NCBI RefSeq assembly: GCF_021391495.1
Contig: NZ_CP090063.1
Location: forward strand, 7,254,001 to 7,318,000
Length of the DNA: 64,000 nt
Direction of reading: 5' to 3'
DNA from: Amycolatopsis acidiphila
Lineage (GTDB): Bacteria; Actinomycetota; Actinomycetes; Mycobacteriales; Pseudonocardiaceae
Shown here: piece after piece, positions 46,591 to 55,612 of the stretch
Layout of the letters: every line of letters begins with the position of its first letter
How positions within the stretch are numbered: the stretch's first letter is position 1
Position numbers and translations under genes: made by a program
The notes under the pieces: model-generated
The model's input: only the letters and a program-made list of their open reading frames with translations
Databases searched by the model: none
Told to the model about the DNA's origin: nothing

Positions 46591-49068
46591 CTATCTGCCG
46601 CGGAAGCCCGCGTCATCGCGGGCGCCGGCTCTCGCCTCGCGGGCGCGGTTGAAGCCGTCCTGCAGCCGCGCCATCCGGCCGCGCACGGCCTCCGGGTCCA
46701 GCCGCAGCGTCGGCGGGTCGACCGGGTCCGGCTGGGCGTGCCGGACCCCGTTGAGCCGTTCCGCGATCGAACCGCCGGGCTGCTCGTCCGCGGGCCACTC
46801 TGGGTCGTGCGCGGGCGCCTCGGACTGGTGCACCGGCCGGTGCTCGCCGGTGTGGAACCACTGCGACAACACGGCCTGGTACGCGGGCAGCCGCTCGGTC
46901 GGCGCGTCGTCCTCGAGGTAGTAGCGCTCCTGCTCGTCGTTGTCCCGGGACGGCCAGTCCGGCCCCTGCTCGTCCTCTACCGGCGCCCGTCGCGCCACCT
47001 CCGGCGGCAACGCGAGTGGCGCCTCCGGCACGGGCACTGGCGCCGGTTCGGGCACGGGCTGGGCGACCGGCCCGGGCTCGGGGCGCCGGGCCTGCTCGAC
47101 CAGGAGCCGGGCCGGCACCACGACCGTCGCGACGAGGCCGCCGCCGTCGGCCGAGCGGAGCCGCACGCCGATGTCGTGCCGCCGGGCCAGGGTCGCGACG
47201 ACGAACAGGCCCATCCGGCGGGACACCTCGACGTCGACGTCGGGCGGCGTGGCCAGCCGGGCGTTCGCGCGCTGGATCTCCGGCTCGGGCATCCCGGCGC
47301 CGGAGTCGGTGATGTGCACCTGCCAGGCGCCGTCGTCGCCGACCGCGCTGACGACGGTGACGGTGGTGTCCGCCGGGGAGTACAGCGTCGCGTTCTCGAG
47401 CAGCTCCGAGATCACGTGCACGAGGTCGCTGGTCGCCTCGCCGACGATCGCGAGGTCGGGCGTCGCGGTCAGCTCGATGCGCTGGTAATGCTCCACTTCG
47501 GACAGTGCGGCGCCGATGATCTCCTCTGCAGGAACGGGTTCCGTCCGCGTGTCGCCGAGGTCGTGCCCCGACAGCACGAGCAGGTTCTCGCTGTTGCGGC
47601 GCATCCGGGTGGCGAGGTGGTCCAGTTCGAACAGTCCGCCGAGCGTCTCCGGATCCTGCTCGTCGGCCTCCATCCGGTCCAGTACGGACAGTTGCCGCTC
47701 GACGAGGTTCTGGCTGCGGCGCGAGAGGTTCACGAACATCGCGTTGACGTTCTCGCGCAGCAGTGCCTGCTCACCCGCGAGCCGCACGGCCTGCCCGTGC
47801 ACCGCGTCGAACGCCCTGGCGACCTGGCCGAGCTCCTCGCGGCTGAACACCGGCACCGGGTCGATCCCGCGGCGGCGCGCGGCGCCTTCGGGATGCGGAT
47901 CGGCCAGGATGTTCTCCACCGCTTCGGGCAGGCGGTGGTCGGCGACGTCGAGCGCGGTGCGGCGCAGCGCGCGCAGCGGCCGCAGCAGGGACCGCGCGAT
48001 GACCACCGCGAGCACCGCGCACAGCACCAGCACGCCGAGCACGATGCCGGCGTTGGCGATGGCGGAGCGGCGGGCGCCCGTGGCGAGCGAGTCGATCTTC
48101 GTCTGGGTCTCGGCCTGCACCGCCTGCTGGACCTGGTAGGCCAGGTTGATCGTGTAGGTCGCGGAGGTGTCCCACTGCTGCGGGTCGAGGCCGGAGAGGC
48201 TCTGGCCCATCTCGGCCCTGGTGATCGCCGACTCGACCATGTTGTTGCCGGTGTCGACGATCAGGCCGATCACGGTGTCGTCGTACATCCGCTGCTCGGC
48301 GGGAGTGGCGAACTTGCGGAAGTCGCTGCGTGCGGCGGAAAGCTCGGCGTCGGAGCCGAGCAGTGCCCGCATCTCGTCGGTGGAGAGCCTGCCCTCCTGC
48401 AGCGCCTCGGCGAGCAGCGCGCGCTTGACCGACATCTGGTCCTTGACCCTCGCCAGCGCGCTCGCGGCCAGCCGCAGCCGGGACAGGTCCGGGTCCGTCA
48501 CGTCGGCGACCGTCTGGTCGGACAGGTCGAGCATCCCGGAGATCAGCTCGCTGTAGGAGCGGAGGGTGGCGTCGGCGGGCAGGCTCGAGTGCTCGGTGGC
48601 GAACCGCAGGCCGGTGAGCACGTTCAGCCGCGCGATCGTCGCCTGCAGCTCGGTGTCGCCGTCCGGGGACAGCCGCGAGCGCTCGGCGTCGAACTCCTCG
48701 CCCATCGCCCCGACGGCGGCGTCGACCCTGTTGCGCTGGTCGCGCAGGTCGGTCAGGTCGCCCTTGCGGTCCGCGGCCACGAACCGGACGCTGAGGTCCC
48801 GCTCCCGCTGCAGCTGGTGGATGACATCGTTGACGCCCGCGTCCACGCGGCCGTGCGCGGACAGCTCGGCGAGCTCGTCGGCGTGCGCCAGGTCCTGCTG
48901 CACGTGCAACCCGACCAGCGCGAGCACGGTCACGGCCGGGATGACCAGGACGACGATCAGCTTCGTGCGCAGCCGCCAGTTGCGCAGCCGCCACCGGCCG
49001 CCGACCCGGATCTCCGGCCGCCGCTCCAGTGCGTCACCGCCGGCGGGACGCTTGCGCGGACGAGCCAT
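46591..49068 (-). CDS. Orphan NIT-domain sensor histidine kinase
   Basis: This 825-residue kinase has the same architecture as the conservon kinase at 37950. A helix at about 36-53 (LIVVLVIPAVTVLALVGL), a long extracellular helical NIT domain, a second helix (IVLGVLVLCAVLAVVIARSLL) and HAMP come first. LSRRSQNLVERQLSVLDR and [18 protein letters not shown] follow. The ATPase domain has LLENATLYSPADT, DSGAGMPEPEI and GLFVVATLARRHD, with a proline-rich tail. No Roadblock, DUF742 or GTPase gene adjoins it, so it may use the partners at 34.8-37.9 kb. It is divergent from a solute-binding lipoprotein gene. Confidence 0.88.
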   Translation of the reverse strand: MARPRKRPAGGDALERRPEIRVGGRWRLRNWRLRTKLIVVLVIPAVTVLALVGLHVQQDLAHADELAELSAHGRVDAGVNDVIHQLQRERDLSVRFVAADRKGDLTDLRDQRNRVDAAVGAMGEEFDAERSRLSPDGDTELQATIARLNVLTGLRFATEHSSLPADATLRSYSELISGMLDLSDQTVADVTDPDLSRLRLAASALARVKDQMSVKRALLAEALQEGRLSTDEMRALLGSDAELSAARSDFRKFATPAEQRMYDDTVIGLIVDTGNNMVESAITRAEMGQSLSGLDPQQWDTSATYTINLAYQVQQAVQAETQTKIDSLATGARRSAIANAGIVLGVLVLCAVLAVVIARSLLRPLRALRRTALDVADHRLPEAVENILADPHPEGAARRRGIDPVPVFSREELGQVARAFDAVHGQAVRLAGEQALLRENVNAMFVNLSRRSQNLVERQLSVLDRMEADEQDPETLGGLFELDHLATRMRRNSENLLVLSGHDLGDTRTEPVPAEEIIGAALSEVEHYQRIELTATPDLAIVGEATSDLVHVISELLENATLYSPADTTVTVVSAVGDDGAWQVHITDSGAGMPEPEIQRANARLATPPDVDVEVSRRMGLFVVATLARRHDIGVRLRSADGGGLVATVVVPARLLVEQARRPEPGPVAQPVPEPAPVPVPEAPLALPPEVARRAPVEDEQGPDWPSRDNDEQERYYLEDDAPTERLPAYQAVLSQWFHTGEHRPVHQSEAPAHDPEWPADEQPGGSIAERLNGVRHAQPDPVDPPTLRLDPEAVRGRMARLQDGFNRAREARAGARDDAGFRGR

Positions 49069-49262
49069 CGACTTCCTTCGTTAGCTGCCTTCTTGAACAC
49101 GCACCGTTACCGGCCCGAGGCCGCTAACCTACTAGAGAGAAGCTGGGTCGCGGGCGGACCAAGTTGCTCTCTACTCTCTGTGCGATCCGTCGGCGATCGT
49201 ATTGGCCCTGGATCCTAAGCTCTACCCACGACCGTGATTTTCCTTCGCCGGCAGGGGGTCGA

Positions 49263-50225
49263 ATGCGAGGAGTAGCGATCTTCCTGGTCGTGGCTCTCGG
49301 TCTGGTCACTGCCTGCAACGGCTCGGACGGCGGAGAGCAGTCGACACGGGGAGCCGCGCTGGAGCGCTCGGAACTGCGCGTGGGCGTGGGCAACCCGATC
49401 GATACCGCCCCGCTGCGGATGGCCGTCGCGGACGGCTCGTTCGCCCGCGACGGGCTGCACGTCGACCTGGTCGAGGACGCGGACCCGCGGGCCGGCCTGA
49501 ACGGGCTGTCGACCGGGAAACTCGATGTGGCGTTCGCCACTGACGTGGCCTTGTTCACCGCGGCGGCGCACGGCACGGCGCTGCAGCTTCAAGGCGAGGC
49601 CTACACCTCGGCGCCCTACACGATGGCCCTGGTGACGCTGCCCGGCTCGACGTACACGGACCTGGTGGGCCGGAAGGCGCCGAAGATCGCGGTGAACCAG
49701 GAGAACGACCTGGGCACCCTCGCGGCGCGCTCGATGTTCGCCACCGCGGGCGGCGATCCGACGAAGATCAGGTTCGTCACGCGTTCCTACGACCAGATGC
49801 CTGCGGCGCTGCGGGACGGCTCGGCGGACGCGGCGCTGATGACGGAGCCGTTCATCACGAAGGCCCAGCAGAACCTGGGCGCCCGGGTGCTGGCGGACTC
49901 CTCCCGCGGCGCGACGATGGACTTCCCGGTCTCGGCGTACGCGGCGACCGGGCTCTTCGCGCAGGCCAACGTGCACACCCTCGCCGCCTTCCGCGAGGTC
50001 CTCGCCGACGCCCAGCAGCGGGCGGCGGACCAGTCCGTGGTCCGGCAGGCGCTGCCGAGGATCGCGGGCGTCGACGAGACCACCGCGGCACTGGTCGCGC
50101 TGGGCCAGTACCCGACCTCGCTCAACGGCGTCCGCCTGCAGCGGGTGGCCGACCTGATGCACAACACGGGGATGCTCGCCGACCGGCTCGACGTGCCGTC
50201 ACTGCTGCCGAAGTCCGACACCTGA
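49263..50225 (+). CDS. Orphan NMT1/SsuA-like solute-binding lipoprotein
   Basis: This 320-residue lipoprotein has signal lipobox VTAC (Cys18). The mature part, LRVGVGNPIDTAPLRMAVADGSF, then TGKLDVAFATDVALF and ADAALMTEPFITKAQQ, is typical of NitT/TauT binding proteins. No permease or ATPase is next to it on this side, and the divergent neighbour is a NIT kinase. It could deliver ligand to the transporter at 41-46 kb or present it to the kinase. AGGGGG lies before ATG 49263. Confidence 0.85.
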   Translation: MRGVAIFLVVALGLVTACNGSDGGEQSTRGAALERSELRVGVGNPIDTAPLRMAVADGSFARDGLHVDLVEDADPRAGLNGLSTGKLDVAFATDVALFTAAAHGTALQLQGEAYTSAPYTMALVTLPGSTYTDLVGRKAPKIAVNQENDLGTLAARSMFATAGGDPTKIRFVTRSYDQMPAALRDGSADAALMTEPFITKAQQNLGARVLADSSRGATMDFPVSAYAATGLFAQANVHTLAAFREVLADAQQRAADQSVVRQALPRIAGVDETTAALVALGQYPTSLNGVRLQRVADLMHNTGMLADRLDVPSLLPKSDT

Positions 50226-50327
50226 CAGCGCCGGTGATCCGCCCCGACGGCGTCGTGTGCTGGTCAGGGGACGGTGCCGGACGCGGGCGATGACCAGATG
50301 GCTCGGGCACGCCGTATAAAGGAGTAC

Positions 50328-51980
50328 GTGACAGATGGCCCGCTGATCGTTCAGTCCGACAAGACCGTGCTGCTCGAGGTCGATCACGGGCAGGCGGAGG
50401 ACGCCCGGATCGCGATCGCGCCGTTCGCCGAGCTCGAGCGCGCGCCCGAGCACGTGCACACCTACCGCATCACCCCGCTGGCGCTGTGGAACGCCCGCGC
50501 CGCGGGACACGACGCCGAGCAGGTCGTGCACGCACTGACCAGCTACTCGCGGTTCCCCGTCCCGCAGCCGCTGCTGATCGACATCGTCGACACGATGGGC
50601 CGGTTCGGGCGGCTGCAGATCACCAACCACCCGGCGCACGGCCTGGTGATGGCGACGACCGACCGCGCGGTGCTGGAAGAGGTGCTGCGCAACAAGAAGA
50701 TCAGCCCGATGCTGGGCACCCGGGTCGACGACGACACCGTGCTGGTGCACCCGTCGGAGCGGGGCAGGCTGAAGCAGGCGCTGCTCAAGGTCGGCTGGCC
50801 TGCCGAGGACCTCGCCGGCTACGTCGACGGCGAAGCGCATCCGATCGCGCTCGACGAGCAGGACTGGCAGCTGCGCGACTACCAGCGCCGCGCGGCCGAC
50901 GCGTTCTGGGCCGGCGGCTCGGGCGTGGTCGTCCTGCCCTGTGGCGCGGGCAAGACGCTGGTCGGCGCCGCCGCGATGGCGCAGGCCCAGGCGACGACGC
51001 TGATCCTGGTCACCAACACCGTCGCGGGCCGGCAGTGGAAGCGCGAACTGATCGCGCGCACGTCGCTGACCGAGGAGGAGATCGGCGAGTACTCCGGCGA
51101 GAAGAAGGAGATCCGGCCGGTCACCATCGCGACCTACCAGGTGATCACCCGCAAGACCAAGGGCGAGTACCGGCACCTGGAGCTGTTCGACTCGCGCGAC
51201 TGGGGCCTGGTGGTCTACGACGAAGTGCACCTGCTGCCCGCGCCGGTGTTCCGGATGACGGCGGACCTCCAGTCCCGACGCCGTCTCGGCCTCACCGCGA
51301 CGCTGGTGCGCGAGGACGGGCGCGAGGGCGACGTGTTCTCGCTGATCGGGCCGAAGCGGTACGACGTGCCGTGGCGCGACATCGAGGCACAGGGCTGGAT
51401 CGCGCCGGCCGAGTGCACCGAGGTGCGCGTGACGCTGACCGACAACGAGCGGCTGGTCTACGCGACGGCCGAGGCCGAGGAGAAGTACAAGCTCGCCTCC
51501 ACCGCGCACACCAAGACCGCGGTGATCAAGTCCATTTTGGACAAACACCCCGGTGAGCCGACGCTGGTGATCGGCGCGTACCTCGACCAGCTTGAGGAGC
51601 TGGGTGTGGAGCTGGCGGCACCGGTTATCCAGGGCTCGACGAAGAACAAGGAGCGCGAGGCGCTGTTCGACGCCTTCCGCCACGGCGAGCTGAACCGGCT
51701 CGTGGTGTCGAAGGTCGCGAACTTCTCCATCGACCTGCCGGAGGCGTCGGTCGCGATCCAGGTCTCGGGCACGTTCGGTTCGCGGCAGGAGGAAGCACAG
51801 CGGCTGGGCCGGCTGCTCCGTCCCAAGGGCGACGGCCGCCAGGCGCACTTCTACTCCGTCGTCGCCCGCGACACGCTCGACGCGGAGTACGCCGCGCACC
51901 GCCAGCGGTTCCTCGCCGAACAGGGCTACGCCTACACGATCCGCGACGCGGACGCCTACCTATCCGGTGATCTCGGCTAG
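50328..51980 (+). CDS. DNA repair helicase XPB (Ercc3-like)
   Basis: This 550-residue superfamily 2 helicase unwinds DNA 3' to 5' and matches mycobacterial Rv0861c in length. The N-terminal damage-recognition part has LIVQSDKTVLLEVDH. Motif I is VLPCGAGKTLVG, motif II is VVYDEVHLLP, motif III is LGLTATLVREDGR, and motif VI is QEEAQRLGRLLRPKG. The RED-type residues lie in motif III. GTG 50328 was chosen by homology; TATAAAGGAGTAC just before it may act as promoter or ribosome site. Its gene end overlaps the convergent arginase-family gene by 21 bases. Confidence 0.95.
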   Translation: MTDGPLIVQSDKTVLLEVDHGQAEDARIAIAPFAELERAPEHVHTYRITPLALWNARAAGHDAEQVVHALTSYSRFPVPQPLLIDIVDTMGRFGRLQITNHPAHGLVMATTDRAVLEEVLRNKKISPMLGTRVDDDTVLVHPSERGRLKQALLKVGWPAEDLAGYVDGEAHPIALDEQDWQLRDYQRRAADAFWAGGSGVVVLPCGAGKTLVGAAAMAQAQATTLILVTNTVAGRQWKRELIARTSLTEEEIGEYSGEKKEIRPVTIATYQVITRKTKGEYRHLELFDSRDWGLVVYDEVHLLPAPVFRMTADLQSRRRLGLTATLVREDGREGDVFSLIGPKRYDVPWRDIEAQGWIAPAECTEVRVTLTDNERLVYATAEAEEKYKLASTAHTKTAVIKSILDKHPGEPTLVIGAYLDQLEELGVELAAPVIQGSTKNKEREALFDAFRHGELNRLVVSKVANFSIDLPEASVAIQVSGTFGSRQEEAQRLGRLLRPKGDGRQAHFYSVVARDTLDAEYAAHRQRFLAEQGYAYTIRDADAYLSGDLG

Positions 51981-52682
51981 CAGCCGGGCACGATTGTCGT
52001 TGTCCTGCCCCGGATGCCACGGGCAGGCGACGTCGAACGCCACGACCTGCCCGCTGTCCAGGACCCGGCGCACCGCGGCCACCACCTCGTCGCGCGAAGG
52101 GCCGCCGGACACCGGGAAGAGCAGTCCCGGCAGCTCGCCCGCGTCGATCACGTCCAGGTCGACGTGCAGCACCACCGGACCCTCCGGTGCCGCGGCCTCG
52201 GCGACCGTCGTGCGCCGGATCGCGGCCGAGGCCAGGTACTCGGCCTCGGCCGGGTCGAGGTCGCGCGCGTCGACCAGCGTCACGCGCTCCTCCGGCAGTG
52301 GCCGCAGGTCCAGCCCCAGCGCTCGCGGTGCCTCGCCGAGCGCGAACCGCAGGGCCATGCCACCGACGTAACCCGAGGTCGAGCTCGCCGGCGTGTGCGC
52401 GTCGCCGTGTGCGTCGAACCAGATGACCGACGGGTCGGCGCCTGCGCGCTGCGCGCCGGCCAGCACGGGCAACGCCATCAGGCAGTCGCCGGACACCACC
52501 GTCGGCCGCTCGCCCGCGTCGATCCTGCGCGCCACCTCGCCCGCGACGTCGTCGTACAGCGCGTTGAGGCGTCGCCACAGGTCGCCGTCGGGCAGGTCGG
52601 GAGTCACCGCGTCGCCGGGCAGCGGAAGTGCCCCGTCGGGCAGTCGCTCATCCTGGTGGAACGGCACGAGCAGGGCAGGCAC
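51960..52682 (-). CDS. Arginase/agmatinase-family hydrolase
   Basis: This protein of about 240 residues belongs to the ureohydrolase family. The metal motifs are VVSGDCLMALP, IWFDAHGDAHTP and LHVDLDVIDAGELPG, giving the two-manganese site. The usual SGDHS is SGDC here, and the C-terminal Glu region is changed, so it may act on a substrate other than arginine. No upstream in-frame ATG exists; GTG 52682 is the best start, with CAGTCT 6 bases before it. It overlaps the XPB end by 21 bases. Confidence 0.8.
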   Translation of the reverse strand: MPALLVPFHQDERLPDGALPLPGDAVTPDLPDGDLWRRLNALYDDVAGEVARRIDAGERPTVVSGDCLMALPVLAGAQRAGADPSVIWFDAHGDAHTPASSTSGYVGGMALRFALGEAPRALGLDLRPLPEERVTLVDARDLDPAEAEYLASAAIRRTTVAEAAAPEGPVVLHVDLDVIDAGELPGLLFPVSGGPSRDEVVAAVRRVLDSGQVVAFDVACPWHPGQDNDNRARLLAEITG

Positions 52683-52752
52683 GACCGCAGACTGACGACC
52701 GGCGGCGAAAACCCACGCATGATTTAACGTCCGGCGTGGAACCCTGCGAAGC

Positions 52753-53337
52753 GTGACCGAGCAACTGCGGCACCGGTTCCCGACGTCGGCCCTGCGGTCG
52801 CGGTACGTGACCGCGTTGATCACCGCGTGCGCCGCCGGGGTGATCAGCGGGCTCGGGAGTGCCCATTTCCTGGATTCGAGCGGCCTGCAGCGTGCCATCC
52901 CGGCGTTGCTGGTCGCGGTCGTCGTCGGCCTCGCCGTGCTGGCCGCGGGCGCGTTCCTCGTCGCCCGGCACGCAGACCGGGAAACGGTCGAACGGATGGC
53001 CATGCACCTCTTATGGGTGGTCTTCGCGCTCGCCGCCCTGCCCGGGCTGGTGTGGTTCGCGCTGTGGCTGTCCGGTGGCAGCGCCCAGTCGCTGTTCGGG
53101 CTCGTGGCCGTCGCCCTCGGCGGCCTGCCTGTGCTCGCGGCCCGGCGTAAACCCTCCGCACTGCCACTGACCTTGGGTTTGGGGCTGCTCGCCGGCGTCG
53201 CGGCGTTGCTGCTGCGGCAGCCGCTGTTCCTCTTCCTGCCCATTTCCGCCGCCGTCACGGGCGGCTGGCTGCTGGTACTCGCGCTGCTCGGGTACGCCCG
53301 GCGGCGGTGCACCGAAACTGTCGTACCCTCGAACTAG
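52753..53337 (+). CDS. Six-helix membrane protein of unknown function
   Basis: This 194-residue protein has about six hydrophobic segments from residue 20 onward, joined by short loops such as ARHADRETVER and ARRKPSALP. I do not recognise the family. The N-terminus, TEQLRHRFPTSALRSRY, is basic and cytoplasmic. It stands between the arginase-like gene (divergent, 70 bases) and a DUF4253 gene (39 bases downstream, same strand), so it may be co-transcribed with the latter. Confidence 0.65.
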   Translation: MTEQLRHRFPTSALRSRYVTALITACAAGVISGLGSAHFLDSSGLQRAIPALLVAVVVGLAVLAAGAFLVARHADRETVERMAMHLLWVVFALAALPGLVWFALWLSGGSAQSLFGLVAVALGGLPVLAARRKPSALPLTLGLGLLAGVAALLLRQPLFLFLPISAAVTGGWLLVLALLGYARRRCTETVVPSN

Positions 53338-53376
53338 TGTTCGACGCGTTGGCGCAAACTATCGCGAGGGGTACCG

Positions 53377-54135
53377 ATGACCACCACCGCTTCATACGAG
53401 ACGCTGCCGGGCCTGGACCTGCCCGCCGGTCGCTGGCACGGCCCGATCTGGCTGTCCGACGAGCCACTGGCCGAGCCGGGCCGCTACCGCGACTGCATCG
53501 GCGCGTTCGACCGCACCGGGCTGTGGCCGGTGCTGGTCCCGCACGACGAGCGCTTCGCGGCGACGGGTGAGGACTGGGTGGACGACCGCGGCCGGCTGGC
53601 CCCGGCCGTGCACAAGGTCGAAGCGATCGATGTCAGCGAGACGCTGTCGCGCTGGTGGGACCCGTTCTGCTGCCCGGGCGGCACCGGCTGTCTCCGCCCG
53701 TACGGCGCGAACTTCCCGGGCCTGGCGCGGAAGTCCCAGCTGCGCGTGGACCCGCTCGCCGAGGCGGGCAACACCGGCTCCATCCTGGCCCGCCGCGGCA
53801 CCTACCGGCTGGGCCTGGTCGCGGTCGAGCGGCCCGCGGACGTGCCGGCCGCGCTCGGCTGGACGGGCATGATCAAGTCGACCGACCAGGTCGCCGCCGT
53901 CTCCGCGGTGCTGCGCAGCTGGGAGGACAGGTTCGGCGCGACGCTCATGGTGCTGGGCTTCGACGAGCTGGAGCTGTCCGTCGCGGCGCCGCCGCGCCTG
54001 CAGGGCCGCGCGATCGTGGTCGCGGCCGAGCACCGGGCGTTCTCGGTGCGCAGCTTCTCGGGCCAGCCGGGCAACCTGCGCGAGTACGCGGCGAGCCTGG
54101 TGCACCGGCGGCACTGGCGGTTCTCGTGGGAGTGA
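53377..54135 (+). CDS. DUF4253 domain protein
   Basis: This 252-residue soluble protein has a C-terminal DUF4253 domain from about residue 145, with the conserved FGATLMVLGFDELELSVAAPP and AAEHRAFS. The N-terminal half contains FCCPGGTGCLRPYG, a cluster of three cysteines that could bind metal or form disulfides. The family has no known function. GAGGGG precedes the ATG. A DUF72 gene follows within 10 bases. Confidence 0.8.
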   Translation: MTTTASYETLPGLDLPAGRWHGPIWLSDEPLAEPGRYRDCIGAFDRTGLWPVLVPHDERFAATGEDWVDDRGRLAPAVHKVEAIDVSETLSRWWDPFCCPGGTGCLRPYGANFPGLARKSQLRVDPLAEAGNTGSILARRGTYRLGLVAVERPADVPAALGWTGMIKSTDQVAAVSAVLRSWEDRFGATLMVLGFDELELSVAAPPRLQGRAIVVAAEHRAFSVRSFSGQPGNLREYAASLVHRRHWRFSWE

Positions 54136-54145
54136 GGAGGACGCG

Positions 54146-54961
54146 ATCGGCGAGCTGAGGATCGGGACATCGGGCTGGCGGTACCCGCCGTGGCGGGGCG
54201 CCTTCTACCCGAAGGGCCTGGTGCAACGGCGTGAGCTGGAGTACCTCTCACGCCGGATGAACACGGCCGAGATCAACGGCTCGTTCTACTCGCTGCAGCG
54301 GCCCGAGCGGTACCGCGCGTGGTTCGAGCAGACACCCGAGGACTTCGTGTTCGCCGTCAAGGGCGGCCGGTACATCACGCACATGAAGCGCCTGCTGGAC
54401 GTCGAGGTCCCGCTGGCGAACTTCTTCGCCTCGGGCGTATTGGCGCTGGGTCACAAGCTCGGACCGATCCTGTGGCAGCTGCCGGCGCGGCTGGCCTTCG
54501 AACCCGACCGCCTCGCGAGCTTCTTCGCGGCGCTGCCACGCAGCACGCAGGCGGCGGCAGAACTCGCGAAGAAGCACGACGAGAAGCTGAAGGGCGCACC
54601 GCACACGGAGCCCGGCCCCGACCGGCCGCTGCGGTACGCGCTGGAGGTCCGGCATCCGAGCTTCCAGACCGCCGAGTTCTTCGATTTGTTGCGGGACAAC
54701 GGGATCGCCTCGGTGGTCGCCGATTCGGCCGGCACCTGGATCACGCTGGAGGAGGTCACCGCCGACTTCGTGTACGTGCGTCTGCACGGTGACGAGGAGC
54801 TGTACACGAGTGGGTACAGCGAACCGGCGTTACGTGAATGGGCGAAGAAGATCCGCGCCTGGCAGGCGGGCCGGCGCGACGCGTACGTCTATTTCGACAA
54901 CGACGCGAAGGTGAAAGCGCCGGGTGATGCCATCGCGCTGGCGGAGCTGATGGCGGGTTGA
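54146..54961 (+). CDS. DUF72 family protein with apparent ATC start
   Basis: This protein of 271 residues belongs to DUF72, a TIM-barrel family. The N-terminus IGELRIGTSGWRYPPWRGAF is the family signature. ALEVRHPSFQT and TWITLEEVTADFVYVRLHG follow. The frame contains no ATG, GTG or TTG at the right place. A perfect GAGGAGG at 54134-54140 lies 5 bases before ATC 54146. The next canonical start, GTG 54221, would cut off the conserved signature. Either ATC is used, or one base differs from the true sequence. It is in an operon with DUF4253. Confidence 0.8.
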   Translation: MGELRIGTSGWRYPPWRGAFYPKGLVQRRELEYLSRRMNTAEINGSFYSLQRPERYRAWFEQTPEDFVFAVKGGRYITHMKRLLDVEVPLANFFASGVLALGHKLGPILWQLPARLAFEPDRLASFFAALPRSTQAAAELAKKHDEKLKGAPHTEPGPDRPLRYALEVRHPSFQTAEFFDLLRDNGIASVVADSAGTWITLEEVTADFVYVRLHGDEELYTSGYSEPALREWAKKIRAWQAGRRDAYVYFDNDAKVKAPGDAIALAELMAG

Positions 54962-55039
54962 CCACCCGGTGGCAGGGCGCCCGGGGACAGACCCCGAGCC
55001 TGCTGCGCCGAGACGCCCTGTCGACCGGGAGGCCGGTGG

Positions 55040-55612
55040 TCAGGCGCTCTTGGACTGGGCGCGGTGCTTGCCCTCGGCGAACTCCTCGACCAGCTTGCCG
55101 CAGAAGGCAGGCAGGTCGTCGGGCTTGCGGCTGGTCACGAAACCGCTGTCCACCACGACTTCCTCGTCCACCCACTCGGCACCCGCGTTACGCAGGTCGG
55201 TCCGCAGGCTGGGCCACGACGTCATCCGGCGGCCACGCACCACGTCGGCCTCGATCAGTGTCCACGGGGCGTGGCAGATCGCCGCGACGGGCTTCTGCTG
55301 TTTGAAGAACGCGCCCACGAACTGCACCACGTTGTTGTCCATGCGCAGGAAGTCCGGGTTCGCCACGCCGCCCGGCAGGACCAGTCCGTCGTAGTCGTCC
55401 GGCGATGCGTCGGTCACGACCTTGTCCACCGGGAAGGTGTCCGCCTTGTCGAGGTGGTTGAAAGCCTGGATCTTGCCACTGCTGGTAGAGATGAGCTCGG
55501 GCTGGCCACCCGCCTGCTGCACCGCCTTCCACGGCTCGGTCAGCTCGACCTGTTCGACGCCTTCGGGCGCCGCCACGAATGCGATGCGCTTGCCGGCCAG
55601 TTCGTTCGCCAC
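55040..55612 (-). CDS. DJ-1/PfpI family protein (glutamine-amidotransferase-like)
   Basis: This 190-residue protein has the nucleophile elbow AAICHAPW with Cys113 and His114, and the upstream acid near VLPGGVANPDFLR. That is the PfpI/YhbO group of proteases, chaperones and deglycases. GTG 55612 has AAAGGAG upstream. It is a single gene. Related proteins protect cells from carbonyl or oxidative stress, but the exact activity is debated. Confidence 0.9.
   Translation of the reverse strand: MANELAGKRIAFVAAPEGVEQVELTEPWKAVQQAGGQPELISTSSGKIQAFNHLDKADTFPVDKVVTDASPDDYDGLVLPGGVANPDFLRMDNNVVQFVGAFFKQQKPVAAICHAPWTLIEADVVRGRRMTSWPSLRTDLRNAGAEWVDEEVVVDSGFVTSRKPDDLPAFCGKLVEEFAEGKHRAQSKSA

Noticed and set aside
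46411..49218. A 935-codon open frame on the plus strand
   Set aside because: It is antisense to the NIT kinase, rich in Arg, Gly, His and Val, and has no recognisable domain. High GC at the third codon position creates such frames.
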